From the NCBI GenBank assembly GCA_050084985.1, contig JBITNC010000002.1:1860001-1924000 (forward strand): DNA of 64,000 bases, given 5' to 3'. The notes beneath the pieces were generated by a model that had not been told where the DNA came from, ran no database searches, and saw nothing but the letters and a program-made list of their open reading frames with translations. Within the stretch, counting starts at the first letter, position 1. Each line of letters starts with the position of its first letter. Below, piece after piece: positions 1-12,660 of the stretch. This DNA is from Nageia nagi (taxonomy: Eukaryota; Pinophyta). Position numbers and translations under genes: made by a program.

Positions 1-2935
1 TTGAAGACACGTTGTGAAGCTGCACAATGGAGACGCTTACGAGGTGAAATTCTTGTGAAAACCTTGGTTGAGAAGTAAATAAAAAATACTTTTAAAAATG
101 TAGACTATATGAATATATTCAATATAATTAAAGGATTTATGATGGTCTACTATTGTAATGTTGTCCTTATGTTTATTTTGGAAAACAAAAATATGACTGA
201 CGCTGGTTTATAATATAGAACAACCAACTCACTCACAATATATAGTTAAATAACTATGTAAAATATTATAATGTAAGAAAATATTTGTATGTCCTAACTC
301 ACATTAACCCAAATCACTAGTATATCTCATACAGACACATCATATTAATTTATTCTACAAATATACACATATATTATATTTGTCAACTCCAATGAATGCT
401 TAGACACCCTACTATCAATCTTTAACACATTGGCTCATGGTTAAACATTCATTTGATTCCAATGCACACTCCTGAAAAAGGGAAATCTGCTTCGTTGTTA
501 GCCAAAATTTAGTCATCTTTAGCTTCTTCATGGTATCAATCGCCTTCCATTACAATGTAACTAGCCTCTTTGATGTTGACATATCTATCATGAGGTACTT
601 AAACATAATAAACTGCAAAAATATAGCTCTTTTTGTTTATGCTTGATCAGCTGAGGTGATTCTCAATTTCAATCTCTCCTATGACAGCTGCATGAATTAC
701 TTATTTCTGCTGCCGTCTCAAGAGCACCCATGGTGTGAATGTCCTATGGCTACTGTAGGTATTCATGGATAATAACTTTATACTGCATGCATATTTCCCT
801 TTGATCTGAATTATTCTTGAGATCTAATATGTAAAAATTGTTTGAAAATGTACTAATGGGATCTGTGCTAGAGCAACATCTCATAGTTGTATACTAGCTT
901 TGCAGTTCTGTCATGTTTTTTGCCTTTAATGCTACTAGTGTTTCCTGTTGCCAACAACGATATATTGCCTGGAGATTCCTTAGTCCTTGACATTCTTCAT
1001 TGGGTGTAATTGTTGGGAATCACATTTAATCTTTTGATGCTTTATAAGATCCAAGGGAGTTATCACTTCTTATCAAGAGACTTAGGAGATTTACATTCCT
1101 CCTGTTGTGACAGTGATCAAAGGTCCAAATGTACTATATTAATCAGCTTCTTCCCTCCTATCTCATTCATGGGGGTAAAACATCCTCTAGGATGTACTAC
1201 TAACAAGGCTGCTTGTAATGAAAGATATGTATGACTTTGTCTTCCTTCATGGGTCATTGTTAGGGTATACAGGATTAACAGGACCACTCTGTTTTGCACA
1301 AAAAGGGAGAGACCTTTTAACCGTTGACATCATCAACCATCTTACATATCTCGTTGGTGGGTCAAGAAATCCTGAAAGACATCCATCACCATCTTTGTAT
1401 CTTCTACAGTTTGCCAGTTTTGGATGTTATAGGACTCCCATGAGGTTTCTCTGAAGACTCTTCCAAGATAGTCCAGCCAAGCTGACTTAGCCTTGGCTAC
1501 TCTGGTTAAATTTTGTATAATAGTCCTCGGCCACACTGATTAAATTTTGTATTAACAGTCCAACATTATTTATAGACTTAACTACATCATTTGTGCTGTT
1601 TGCATTTATGATTTTCACATGCGTAAACAATGATGTGTACCTGTGTTTTGTTTCAAGTCCCATTTATGTATTTTGGTCATTTTGGACATCAATATAGGTT
1701 CTTTGTTTTTACTCCTTATTGACCTGTTTTATTCAGAGGCTTTCGGTCATTAGTATAATTTCTCTGCAGACTCTTCCAAGATAGTCCAGCCAAGCTGGCT
1801 CAACCTTGGCCACCTGGTTAAATTTTGTATAATAGTCCTAGGCCACACATTAAATTTTGTATTAACAGTCCAATATTATTTATAGACTTAACTACATCAT
1901 TTGTGCTGTTTGCATTTATGATTTTCACATGCTTAAACAATGATGTGTACCTGTATTTTGTTTCAAGTTCCATTTATGTATTTTGGTCATTTTGGACATC
2001 AATATACGTTCTTTATTTTTACTCCTTATTGACCTGTTTTATTCAGAGGCTTTCGGTCATTAGTATAATTTCATTTTATTTCTAGATATGTAATCTTCAT
2101 TTTTCTCAGTAAACTAGAATCATATATTTGAAAATAAGACACTCATGCGTTTTTTGTAATATTACAAAGCAGCATGATGTTTTCTACCTAGTTTCAAGTG
2201 TTAGAAGTTCTAATTTTTTAAAGTGAAATAACTATGTTGGTGGGACTTCTACCAATTGGAGATGTCTTGCATTTAATAGCACACATTCTAGAAAATTCTA
2301 TCTTGGGATTTAGAAGTGAGATGAGATTAGAATATTCAATTTAGTGCTGTCTAGCAGCCTTCATAGGATTTTGTTTAAAGACCTCCTTTGTGTGTTTTTT
2401 CCCACACAGTACAATCATCAGCAATAGTTTACTAATATTGGGTAATCATATAGGTGGAGAGGATGATTTATGGATATAGATTTAGCACCAATTATATTAA
2501 TGTTTTCAACTCCTATATTGGTTGAGTGCTGTTTGTAACTGCACCATACGCATGCTGGCTAGTCTGCGATCTAAAAATGACCGACTCATTTACATTCATG
2601 TATGTGAGCTTTGCAATTTCATTAACTCCTTTCTGTTTACTAGAGGCACCCTTTCTTTCCCTTTGGTTTCCTTATATGTACAAAATTTTAAAAAATTGTC
2701 ACTTTCAAATCTCTTCCTAGATAGGACGGATTCCTTCTGAGTTAAATCCATTGAAACAACATTATCATAATGGAAATGTGTTGGTTGAAGTTCACCACTA
2801 CCAGAGTATAAAGTTATTCAGACACAAATTTTGTGGTTGCAATGTTTTAAGAACTCTATAATATTTCACTTTCATATTCATTTTCTATGGCTGCTTATAT
2901 TGGATCTTCATGGTGACCAAAATGAAATTCTGCAG
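1..2935 (+). other. Upstream or intronic DNA of the GPALPP gene
   Basis: No convincing coding exon is visible here. The exon at 2936 opens in the middle of a codon after a CAG acceptor, so at least one 5' exon of the GPALPP gene must lie upstream, either hidden here or outside the window. If it lies outside, this stretch is part of an intron longer than 2.9 kb, which would fit a large gymnosperm genome. Apart from the tandem duplication at 1446-2071 I see only AT-rich sequence with short chance open frames. Confidence 0.4.
1446..2071 (+). repeat. Tandem duplication, two copies of about 310 bp
   Basis: Copy 1 runs about 1446-1758 and copy 2 about 1759-2071. Both open with a TTTCTCTG(A/C)AGACTCTTCC block and close with GGTCATTAGTATAATTTC. 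The offset is 313 bp at the start and 310 bp further in, reflecting small indels. The copies differ at only a few positions by eye, so the duplication is fairly recent. The open frame at 1825-2085 falls in this non-coding repeat and is not taken as a gene. Confidence 0.85.
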
Positions 2936-3741
2936 GCGAAGCAATACCAGGTGATGATGAGTTGCTAGGCGTTCAGGATAAAGAGCCCAAGCGAGATGAA
3001 TGGATGACAACTCTTCCTCCTGAAAAGAAGGTAATTTTGGTTATTTATTGTTTTTTTGAAATTAATGCATTGAGTATGTCTTCTGATTGTGCAACACAAA
3101 CATCAAAATATATCTTTGAGGTTGGCATATCTATCAAAATTATTAATGGCATCCGTGTGAGTGATGTTTTTACTTTATTTTTATTTGCAGCCTGGTGTAA
3201 GCATGCATTCAACTTTCTTTAGCAAGTCTGAGAAAGCTGATAGAGGGGATACAAGTGTTTGGACTGACACTCCACTGGAGAAAGCTGAGAAAGCAAAGAT
3301 GCAGTAATGTTCTTGAACCCTAGATTTGCTGAATTTGTTACAGTTATTTACTTGCAAAATGCTAATGATGACAATTATTTCTGCAGTTATCTTGAGGCAT
3401 ATAAACAGGCAGCTCTTACATCAGGAGATACTGCAACTGGTGTCCTTGAAAAAAAGAGTTCTTCAGCCACAGCAGAGATGATGGACAATTATAACAAGTC
3501 AAAGCGTTCAATGTCACTTGTTGAGAAGCACCAACAGGAAAAGAAGAAATCATCAAAAAAAATTAAGCAATCAGAGGTACGGCAAGAAGAGGAATGGACT
3601 GGTAAGCATCCATGGAAGCCTTGGGACCGAGAGACTGATTTAACTGCTGGGCGTCAGAAGGTTAACTTCGATGCCAATACTTCAGCTCAGGGGTTAACCT
3701 CAAGATTTTCATCTGGAACCGTGGAGAGGAGCTTCTTGTAA
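2936..3741 (+). CDS. GPALPP motifs-containing / DUF3752 protein, 3' exons
   Basis: Three 3' exons of a plant GPALPP1-like (DUF3752) protein, a small, probably nuclear protein family of unclear biochemical role. Exon A is 2936-3030 (CAG acceptor before it, GTAATT donor after it), exon B is 3191-3303 (TTTGCAG acceptor, GTAATG donor) and exon C is 3387-3741 (TTCTGCAG acceptor), ending in TAA. Conserved family features in order are RDEWMTTLPPEKK in exon A; GDTSVWTDTPLEKAEKAK at the end of exon B; and YNKSKRSMSLVEKHQ, a lysine-rich stretch, HPWKPWDRE-DLTAGRQ and the terminal GL-SRFSSGTVERSFL in exon C. The phases join cleanly (exon B ends with two bases of a codon that exon C completes). The GPALPP motifs, expected N-terminal to this, are not in the visible exons. 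The reading frame shows no damage, so the gene is probably functional. Confidence 0.85.
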
Positions 3742-6277
3742 CTTGGCCACAATGTTGACCAATGTTTGGACTATTCCTTTGTCCATTTGTCACATTGCAC
3801 AGTATAGTTGGGAATTTGTCTGATTGAGCAGGCTGTCTGATTCTTATCTTGTGTGGAGTTGAAAATGCATTTATGGGGGCACCATTCACAGCTGTATGGC
3901 TTACAGGAAGTCCACAGAGAAGTATGGTGGATTTCCAACTTTCCTGTAACCAAAATGGCTAGCATTAGCAAGACCTTGAGGTCATAAGGTTTTATTTTTC
4001 ACTTAACAAGTTTTTGATCCTTTGAAATAATGGGTGATAATGTTCATGTTCGAGCATATCAGTACATACTACATACTACATAGTAGATTATTGATTCTTT
4101 TACAACTTAAAACCATTCTCAAATATGTTGTATACTGTCCATTAAATAATTTATTCCGAATATATCATCAGCTGTACCTTATAATTTATCTTGCCAAAGT
4201 TTATCATGTAATACTGAAATTTGGATGCTGTTTTTTAAAGAATATGTGTGCACTCACTCAAATGTGTGGGCTTGTATATATATGTAGAATTTGACCACAA
4301 ATGTCTTACATGGATTATTTCAATTTGATAGGCATTATTATGTTAGAAACTCTGGTCGCATTCAATCATCTCATTCTGACATACCGTGGATAATTAAGAA
4401 AATCAATTTATTCGTTGATATATCTCATCTCTCTCAAAGATTCATTGTGTCAACCTCTTTTGTGTTGCATCTTTGGTTCACCACATGATGACTCTTCTAC
4501 TTGAAGTTTTTGAACACACACAGTAGCGAGAGCAAGAAAAATTTAACACACAAAATGTTGAGGTTACTTCAGTGCTCTTACAAAATAACACTAGGTTACA
4601 TAGTTGCACTTACAAACGATGAAACGAAGGATAACAACAAATCAAAATCTCGTGAAAATTTTAGGGTAACTTTTGCTCAATAATGGGTACTCAAAAAACT
4701 TCATGGATAAATACCAACTACAAAAAAAGACCAACTACAAAAAAAGTAACGAGTTCTGTAAGAAAATTTTAATATGCATTAGGCTCTGAGCAGAATAAAC
4801 TAAAACACAATTTTCAGAGGTGGAAATGAAGCACTTAAGATAAGCCAATAGGACATGCGATATATAGATGGTAAGTACTTGGTAAGATCTTTCTAAATAT
4901 ATCACGTTCAGTAAACAAGCAATAAAACTTTTGTAAATTCTGGACTTAATGCTAAAAAACACAGTAGGCTGAAAAAATGGTTTTTTCATTTTGAATTCAT
5001 GTTTTTACACTATGATTACTTGTAAAATGCAATAAATTAGATATTTTTCTAAGATTAAAAAACTGTACATGAAGAATAACAATCTACAACTCTTTAAGTT
5101 GAAATATTATTATAATTACAAAATGAAGTATTCTATAGTTACAAAATAAGGGACATTTGTTTTGCTGACTTGGAAATGCCATATGGCTAGTATCATATTC
5201 CAACACCATCTGCACATACATTAGAGACAAATTGTAGATTACCACCTTAGTGAGGATTTTTTTTTTTTCAATATCTGAAGTCCAATTTTAGAATAGCTCT
5301 TATCTTTATTCTGATTTTCACCTGCAATAGCAAAGGTCAGCCAGTTTCTTTTGTTATTACGTGTATGAACTCAATTGCATATTTTCAATTCCTTACTATA
5401 GAGAGTAGTATGCATTTTTACCTTGGGATTTTGGCTTGCTTTTGTTCCAAAAGTGTAAACAAAGAATAGTATTACAGGCATTTGTTGGCTTTGGATTGGG
5501 AAAGTTGAAATTTTTTAATTTTGCTTTTTACATGAGGATTGTGTCAAACAAAGGTATTGTATATTCATATTTTGAATGGATACATTTTTGCCATGCATCT
5601 ATTTCAGAGGTTTAAGTATTTAAAGATCTTTATAGAGGTTATATTCCTTGTCACGATTTTATATGAAAATGTAGTTGGTTAAATTGGAGTTGGCTCTCAT
5701 CCATAAGGTAATATTCATAACATTGTTGATGTTAAAGAAGGTGGTTTGTTAATACTATAAACTAATTGAATTAATACTTCAAATAACAAAAATAATATCA
5801 AACATGCAATAATAGACAAATAACAAATGAAATGATATGCAAGTAGCAACACAACTATTGGATAGATTAAACCTATCACGAAAAAGGGATCGAAAAATAA
5901 CAAACATGTGTACTTACCTAGAAGATCAAATCGTATACCAGATATAGGTCATATAGGTTGATGGACAAATCTTAATAAGATCGTAGTTAAGTAGAATGAG
6001 AGAACTCAACGATGTCGTTGTGGTGTAACCCAATAATGTTGTTGGAAAGAAGATACATAATGTTATCAAAAAGTTAAAAAGGTAGATCTCACCAAGTTGT
6101 TGACCAAGAGCACCTGGGAAGTTAGACCTATTCTAGATAGCAATACGGAATAATGGGATGCAATAAATAACAAAGTTCATTAGATCAAATCCAAATTCTT
6201 GATAGGCAGTATTGAAGAACACCTTAAAGTCGTAGTGTGTGAGATATCAAGACAAGGATTTAATCTATGTAAAGTTC
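3742..6277 (+). other. 3' flank of the GPALPP gene and AT-rich intergenic DNA
   Basis: The first few hundred bases after the stop at 3741 are probably 3' UTR, but I cannot place the polyadenylation site. The rest is AT-rich and has no open frame that resembles a known protein. I see no RNA gene or mobile-element ends here. Confidence 0.4.
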
Positions 6278-6361
6278 ATGGTGTCAGATTGGGTTTAGCA
6301 ATTGATGGTGTGCTAGATTAGGTTTAGCAATTGATGGTGTGTCAGATTAGGTTTAGCAAGG
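6278..6361 (+). repeat. Three tandem copies of a 27-29 bp unit
   Basis: The unit ATGGTGT-(C/G)-AGATT(G/A)GGTTTAGCAA begins at 6278, 6305 and 6334, with one to three differences between copies. It contains GGTTTAG, which resembles plant telomere repeat, but the unit is not telomeric. Confidence 0.8.
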
Positions 6362-6599
6362 TTATTTTTCTCCTTTGGTAAATACTTGTCTTAATATGAT
6401 AAGTAGAACTTTGACTGTTCACTTGTATTGAAAAACACCTTAAAGTTGTAGTACATCAATTTTATCAAAGTTCGACCAATTGTGAAAGCTCAAGTTGCAG
6501 GTCAAAATGACCATATTTAACCTTATTAACAAGCTAGTTATGGATCTTTCTATGTTAGTTGACTTAGATAGATAGTCATTAATTTTGAAAATAAATAGA

Positions 6600-7027
6600 A
6601 ATGTATTAGAGGCTACTTGTGTTATAGTTTTGGTAGATAAAGGTTACTTATGGTTGGAGAGAGATGAAGGAATTTAATATTCAGGTTTGAATTTCCATTT
6701 TGATTGCATCTTCTGTGCACACACAACTCCTCTAATGATTACTACACAGTAGATTGACTCTTCACCTACCAACATTTATTCCCTCTGCAGGCATGGAGTT
6801 GAGTCTTAATGCTCACAATTTGATTAGATTTTCCTTGGATGCATAAATATAGATGCCCATTCCTTTCTGATAGATTTCATTTATGTTTTCCTAATTCTCT
6901 AAGCCAACTGTGATATGTTAGATCTCTTGGAGTTTCAGACACTATTTTTTTCCTCCTATAAATAGGACTTTGCTTTCTTTTATAAGATATAAAGCAAAGA
7001 TTATTGTAACATTATGCTACCATTTTC
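6600..7027 (+). other. Possible degraded LTR promoter region
   Basis: A CCTATAAATAGG box near 6955-6966, followed by a run resembling a transcript leader, looks like the promoter of a degraded LTR. I cannot find paired ends, a primer-binding site or a target duplication, so this is only a suspicion. The following 400-bp unit is duplicated (next entry). Confidence 0.2.
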
Positions 7028-7830
7028 AATACTCATAATAGAAAATATTTTGTTTACTTTGCAACTCTTTATTTTCATTCTCTTTGTGTGGTTGAGCGAT
7101 TGTGTATGACTTGGTATCTTTGTGTAGACATCTTGAAGTTGGTTTGAGGTATTTTTTTTATTGTTAACTTTATATTATAGCTTCTAGGTATTAGTTAGAT
7201 TCTTATTTTGTACTTTCAATTATGAGATATCTTGGTTTGTATTCTTGTTGCCCTCTTTTGGGTCTTAGAAAAGAATGAACACTTAAGTCTTTAATTTAGC
7301 TCTTCATCCTCGTGATTTTCATTACTAGAATCACGTCTAAACCAGATTTCTTTTCTTGCACTTGTTTGAATATGTTTTCAGGACCTTAAGATCATTCTTG
7401 TACCTCCATCTTCAAGATAGATTGTGTTTCAGTACTCATAATAGAAAACATTTTATTTTCTTTGCAACTCTTTTTTTTCATTCTCTTCTTATGGTTGAGT
7501 GATTCTCTATGATTTGATGTCTTCATGCAGGCATCTTGAAATTGGTTGAGGTATTTCTTACAGTTAGGTTTGCATTTTAGTTTCTGGGTATTAGTCAAAT
7601 TCTCATTTTATGCTTTCAATAGTGAGATATCTTGATTTGCATTCTTGTTGCTCTATTTTAGGTCTCCGACAAGATTGAATGCTTAAGTATTCTACTTAGC
7701 TCTTTACCCTTGTAATTTTTCTTACTAGAATCATGTCCAAACCAAATTTCCCTTCTTGAACTTGTTTGAATCTACTTTCACGCCCTTTAGAGCATTGTTG
7801 GACCTCCATCTTCAAGACAGATCATGTTTC
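7028..7830 (+). repeat. Tandem duplication, two copies of about 400 bp
   Basis: Copy 1 is about 7028-7430 and copy 2 about 7431-7830. Both contain ACTCATAATAGAAAA near their start (7031 and 7434) and end with ACCTCCATCTTCAAGA(T/C)AGAT. Offsets are 403 bp early and 400 bp late. The copies have diverged visibly by substitutions and small indels, so this duplication is older than the one at 1446-2071. Confidence 0.8.
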
Positions 7831-7899
7831 AAGCTTCCCAAGAGCTTTCCTTGCTCATTAGATGCATTCTAGTGCTTTGTCATGTTGTGTCGTTCTTAT

Positions 7900-8870
7900 T
7901 GTGCTATGTCATACCTTACAAATCCTTACCGCATAGTGTTCATACTTTTGTAAATATCATTGCTCTTATTGCCCAACAACTAAGTGTTTATTGTGGTATG
8001 TCTTGACGTACCATGTTGTGCCACACCTTCATAGGCTCTTCAAGCATTTATCGTGCCTTCCTACATCATGCTGATATCATTGGTGATGTCATCTATCTTA
8101 TCACCCGATACTTGGTACATTTCTTATTATACCACACTCTAACAATCCTATTGTTATCATTATCTATCTTACCACTTGGCATTTAGTGCATTTCTTGTCA
8201 TGTTGCGCTCTGACAATCCTATTGTTATCATTATCTATCTTACCACTTGGCATTTAGTGCATTTCTTGTCATGTTGCGCTCTGACAATCCTATTGCTGAT
8301 GTCACTACTCTCACCATGTGACACTTAGTATCTCGCACCTTTACCAACCTTTCGTAGGCCTAAAGCTGACATCATCAGCCTTTACTTCTCGATGTTCAGT
8401 GTATTTCACCTCACCTTGGTTCAAACTTTCTTTGGCTGACATCATTACCCTTTACATTGCTTCCTGCCTCCCAAAACTAGCATTGTTGATGTCATCTAAC
8501 TCTATCGCCTAGTACAATGTTATTTTTTATCTTCTCAAACTTCCATCAAGCACATGCTAATGTCACCACTTTTACCATGTAGGAATCAATGTTATTCTTT
8601 TCTTTTATCATTGTATCGCATCGTGACAACACAACTGGTGATATCATCGCTTGGAAAGTGCAACTTTGCACATTTTCCTCTCATCGCCTCACATTGCGAT
8701 AACTTTATTATTGATATCAACATCTCAAAAGTACAATATTACTTCTTTTTTCTTTCCTACAACATGACAAAGCTTTTGCTGATGTCGTCATCCTTAAAGT
8801 GCAGTAATTTAATTTTTACACTATTCATGATTGTGATAACTCCATTCTTTTGTTCAACAATTCTATTTGA
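7900..8870 (+). repeat. Degenerate tandem array with a monomer of about 70 bp
   Basis: A GCTGA(T/C)(G/A)TCAT core recurs at about 8070, 8295, 8365, 8435, 8485, 8556, 8637, 8710 and 8778. The spacing is mostly 68-73 bp, with one shortened (50 bp) and one lengthened (81 bp) interval. Inside the array, 8145-8290 holds two nearly identical 71-bp units (the ACCACTTGGCATTTAGTGCA block at 8171 and 8242), a much more recent local duplication. The open frames at 8318-8512 and 8554-8880 are read through this repeat and resemble no protein I know. Confidence 0.7.
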
Positions 8871-8879
8871 TTGCAACTA

Positions 8880-10676
8880 GCTCCTTGTTTGACCGTGACA
8901 CTTTAGATTTGCTCACGATAATTCTTTTGTTAATTGTGACATCTCAAATTCTTCAAGAGATTCCTTGCATGAAGAGAGAGATTTTGAATGATATTTATTA
9001 GAGTAGAATAAAGATTCCTCAAATTTTGTTAAATATAGAGAGGAATCATGCTAAAGAATTATAGATAGCAAGAAGATCATATTTTTGCAATAATAACAAA
9101 GTACCTCACATATTCATAATAGTAAAATAATTAAAGATATTTCCTATTAATGATATTTACACAAATGTGGTTCCTAAATGATAATAAGAGCCATCTTATT
9201 CAAAGTAGAAGTAAATATCTTATAATAGGTTATTAATACGTCCATTATCTCCATCATGAAGGAATGCTAGAGGATATATAAGATCCTCAACTTGATTCAC
9301 CCATTTTAAGATATTTTATTAATTTTTTATTTATAATTTTTTTAATTGTATATTCATTATTTAATGTACATTGATTATGTCATTTAAAAATATTGTTTGA
9401 TATTTTATTCATGAAATATATCTAAAATTTATATTTTATTTAATACGTTTTTTAAAAAATTATAATTTTGAATTATATAAAACTTAAAAAAAAATATTTC
9501 TTTCATCTTGAAACAAAAATTAAGGAAAGGAATTGTAAAACTAAAATGGGTTTTGAGGAGTAACGTAATATAACGGTTTGAAAGTATTTGAGTGCCCTTA
9601 ACCAAAATGTTTCTTGGAAGAACTTTATAAAAAATGGAGTAATTTTCATTTCAACCTTCAAATAAAATTGACTCCTTATTGAATTTATTTTAAGAAAGTG
9701 AGAGAAAAAAGATAAAGAAACCAAACAACACTAACCCCAATAATCTTAGATAACCATATAATCAACTTTAATTTTGAAAAAAATCATAATGAATTCATTA
9801 ACAATTAACCTATCAAAAACAAACCCTTGTATTTGTAGTGATAAAATTGAAACAAAACTTCAAAAAATAAAATTATAAGATTATGAGACTCTTTGTTTAA
9901 AACCCTTAATCTTCTTTTATAACATTTTATGTGCTGCAAGAAAATAAAACTACTATTAATAAAGTTACAATGTACACACATCATGGACAATGAGAAAAAC
10001 TAGGATACAAATAGTAACACGAAGTTTTCTGCCTTTCTCTTACAATTTCATTTCGTATAATGTAGCAGCTGGCCTTGTTATTCTTTAACCCAAAACGATA
10101 AGAATAAATATTTCTATAAAAACGTGCCAATACATAGCTAAAGCAACCATAAATCGCCCATAGAAAAAATCCATTCGACTCTTCAAAATTTTCCTCTGGT
10201 TTCAAATCGCCCTCAACAAAAACTCCAATCAACCCTTCAAGTTTGTAACGTTTTACTTACATATCGATTGTGAAAGAAAAGCTCGTGTTGAGTAAATTTA
10301 ACACCACAATTCGATCTTCAGTCTTCAAAAGCTGGGACCATTCCATTTGTAGAGGGGAAAAACACGGAGACACATCTTTATCATAATAAATTCGTGTAAG
10401 ATAGACCGTAAAGGGTAAATTACTTCGAATATTTATGGCCATACAGATTGACGCCAGTTAACTTTTATCGTTGCCAGCCATGAGTCATGAAGATGGAGAC
10501 GTCATCACCAGCCTTTTTGTGCTATAACACTTGATATAGAACTTCTTCAATTTTCAGGTCAAGTACCCTGGACACAAAATACTGTATAGTCCCATATGCA
10601 TTGGTTCCTCGTCTGATTAAGTACTTTTCTCTAACTCCACATACAGCGGTACGTTATGCTTTGGACCAGACCACGA
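8880..10676 (+). other. AT-rich intergenic DNA, no gene seen
   Basis: Short open frames on both strands have no recognisable motifs. From about 10440 the base composition becomes less AT-rich, leading into the GC-rich 12-bp repeat that follows. I see no ends of mobile elements. Confidence 0.4.
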
Positions 10677-10796
10677 GTCGATCATTAGGCCGACCTACGG
10701 GTAGGTCTATTAGTTGTACCATAGGCCGATTTGCAAGCCGACCCATGGGTCGGTCCACGGGCCGATGCATGGGCCAGTTTGTGGGACAACCAATGA
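10677..10796 (+). repeat. Exact 10 x 12-bp minisatellite
   Basis: Ten consecutive 12-bp units fit the 120 bp without an indel. The consensus is close to GCCGACCCATGG. The array is GC-rich in AT-rich surroundings. Because 12 is a multiple of 3, the + strand reads as a Gly-Arg-x-x tetrapeptide repeat within an open frame at 10601-10894. The flanks of that frame look random, so I treat it as repeat, not gene. Confidence 0.85.
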
Positions 10797-11289
10797 GTAT
10801 GGCAATACTCATTCCCATTCTCCATTGCCTTCAAACTGTAACTCGTATTTTGTTGAATCCTTCTTTTTGTATGAGATGTTTGATCAAGCATTAGTTCTCA
10901 ATGTATGAAATGCATTCCAATAATCATGGAGGATTGAGTAAGCACAAACCATAGATTCGTCAAAGAATAATTGAAAATGATGTATATGTTTATGGTTTTT
11001 ATTGTTTTATGCTCGTTCTTATGTTCTCTCACATAGTCATGCTCATATGGGTGGCTATGACGATTTTTTTCGGGTGATGATGAAGAATTGCCTCTCTACT
11101 TGTGTATGAACAATTGATAATTGTGTTTCTAGTTGTTGAAGACTCTACTTGCTATTAGAGTTATAGAGAACCTTCTAGTATGTGATGACTATGCTATTAT
11201 CGCCAAATTTATCTCTAAAAATCGTTGTAGGGACACTATTGTGGGGAATGTGTACCAACTTCATCGTATCAAACATGGACATTATTCTT

Positions 11290-11830
11290 GTGAAGGTTTC
11301 ATTATGCAGTAGAGGTGAATTACAACGAAGGAAACGTTAGAGGTTTTTTTATCAAATATTGTTGTTGTGAATGCCTTGAGAGATATGTATGCAAAATGTG
11401 GAAGAATACGCAAGGCTCGAGAATTACTTGATAAGATGCATGATGCACACATAGTTTCATGGAATGCAATGATCACATGATATGTAGAAAATGGATACGT
11501 TGAAAGGGTCTGTCAATTGTTTGACAAGCTGCATGGTGCAGGCATAGTTTCATGGAATGCAATGATCGCAAAAATATGCACAAAATGGGTATGTTGAAGG
11601 GGCCCATGAATTGTATGCAAAACGTTGAAGAATATGTAATACCCATGAATTATTTGATAAGATGCATCATGTATGCACAATTTCATGGAATGCAATGATC
11701 CAGGATATGCACAAAATAAATATGTTGATGAATTGTTTGACAAGATGCATGATGCAAGATAGTTTCATGGAATGCAATTATTGCAAGATATGCACATAAT
11801 GGATACATTGAAATGTGCATTGCATGCTTC
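11290..11830 (+). pseudogene. PLS-class PPR pseudogene fragment A
   Basis: The translation, broken by stops and frameshifts, gives clear pentatricopeptide motifs of the PLS class: VVVNALRDMYAKCGRI, then a KMHDAHIVSWNAMI block, then NGYVER--QLFDKLHGAGIVSWNAMIA. PPR proteins of this class bind organellar RNA and typically direct RNA editing. The modules repeat at about 93 bp (31 codons, S-type). No start, no DYW domain and no long open frame remain, so this is a relic. Confidence 0.75.
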
Positions 11831-12169
11831 AACCACCCATCTCAACAAAATCGAGTGAGTAATATTCATATCATTTTGGTGGGTAAGCGATAAGGTTATA
11901 TGACTATGAAAATACGAGCAACATAAGACTATCGCCTTCAAAACGAATACATTGAAAGGGAGTGGCCTAGAGTTTCACCTTTTATCTAGTGAATGTAATC
12001 GGAATGGGAATCGTGACTTGATGGTTCAAGGTGAACGCTCTTTTGGAGGGATTCAATGACTTGGATCTTCTTGCGGTTGCACTAATTCTCTTCATCATAG
12101 TATGTATTTGTTACAACTTTGTGTAGTAAATATTTAGGCACCTTCTTTCCTATTTTCTTTATTAATTTT

Positions 12170-12660
12170 TGTACAGAAATGAGACTGACATGTTGTGAAA
12201 AATGGTACTTGCTTTTTGATTGCAACATGAAAGAGAGTTTGGTTTTTAATATGGTGCTAAAAGTGCTACATGCATGTGCCAACATGAGAGCTATAAAAGA
12301 GGGTATGGACATCCATGAATGAGTAGTTGAAAATGGTTTTGCATTGAATGTTATGGTTGTGAATATCTTGATAGACATGTATGCAAAATGTGGAAGCATA
12401 CATAAGGGTCGTGAGTTGTTTGACAAGATGCATGATGCAGACAGTTTCATGGAATGGAATGATCGCAGGGTATGCATAAATTGGATAGGTTGAAAGAGCC
12501 CATCAATTATTTGACAAGATGCATTATGCAAATTATTTCATGGAATGCTTGATTGCAATGTATGCACAAAACGAATACGCTAAAAGGGCTTGTCAATGAC
12601 TTGACAACATGCATGTGTTTGATACAGTTTCACGAATCATGGACGCTTAACAAGATACAT
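12170..12660 (+). pseudogene. PLS-class PPR pseudogene fragment B
   Basis: The fragment translates as VLKVLHACANMRAIKEGMDIHE, a stop, then VVENGFALNVMVVNILIDMYAKCGSI and RELFDKMHDAD, which is typical PPR L- and S-motif sequence. A frameshift after DKMHDAD and stops in the next module break it. It is a sister of fragment A and of fragments C-E; the phrase VVENGFALNV recurs in several. An unrelated minus-strand open frame (12082-12531) crosses it and is taken as a shadow. Confidence 0.75.

Noticed and set aside
1-78. Open frame ending in ILVKTLVEK at the window start, perhaps an exon of the GPALPP gene.
   Set aside because: Only 25 codons, cut by the window edge, no clear splice sites, and no similarity I can recognise to the GPALPP family.
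6278-6361. GGGTTTAG words suggesting interstitial telomere repeat.
   Set aside because: They occur once per 27-29 bp unit and are not in tandem TTTAGGG arrays. The same applies to GGTTAGGGTT in the Copia LTRs.
12082-12531. Minus-strand open frame of 149 codons across the PPR relic.
   Set aside because: It is the antisense shadow of PPR modules whose + strand translation matches the family.
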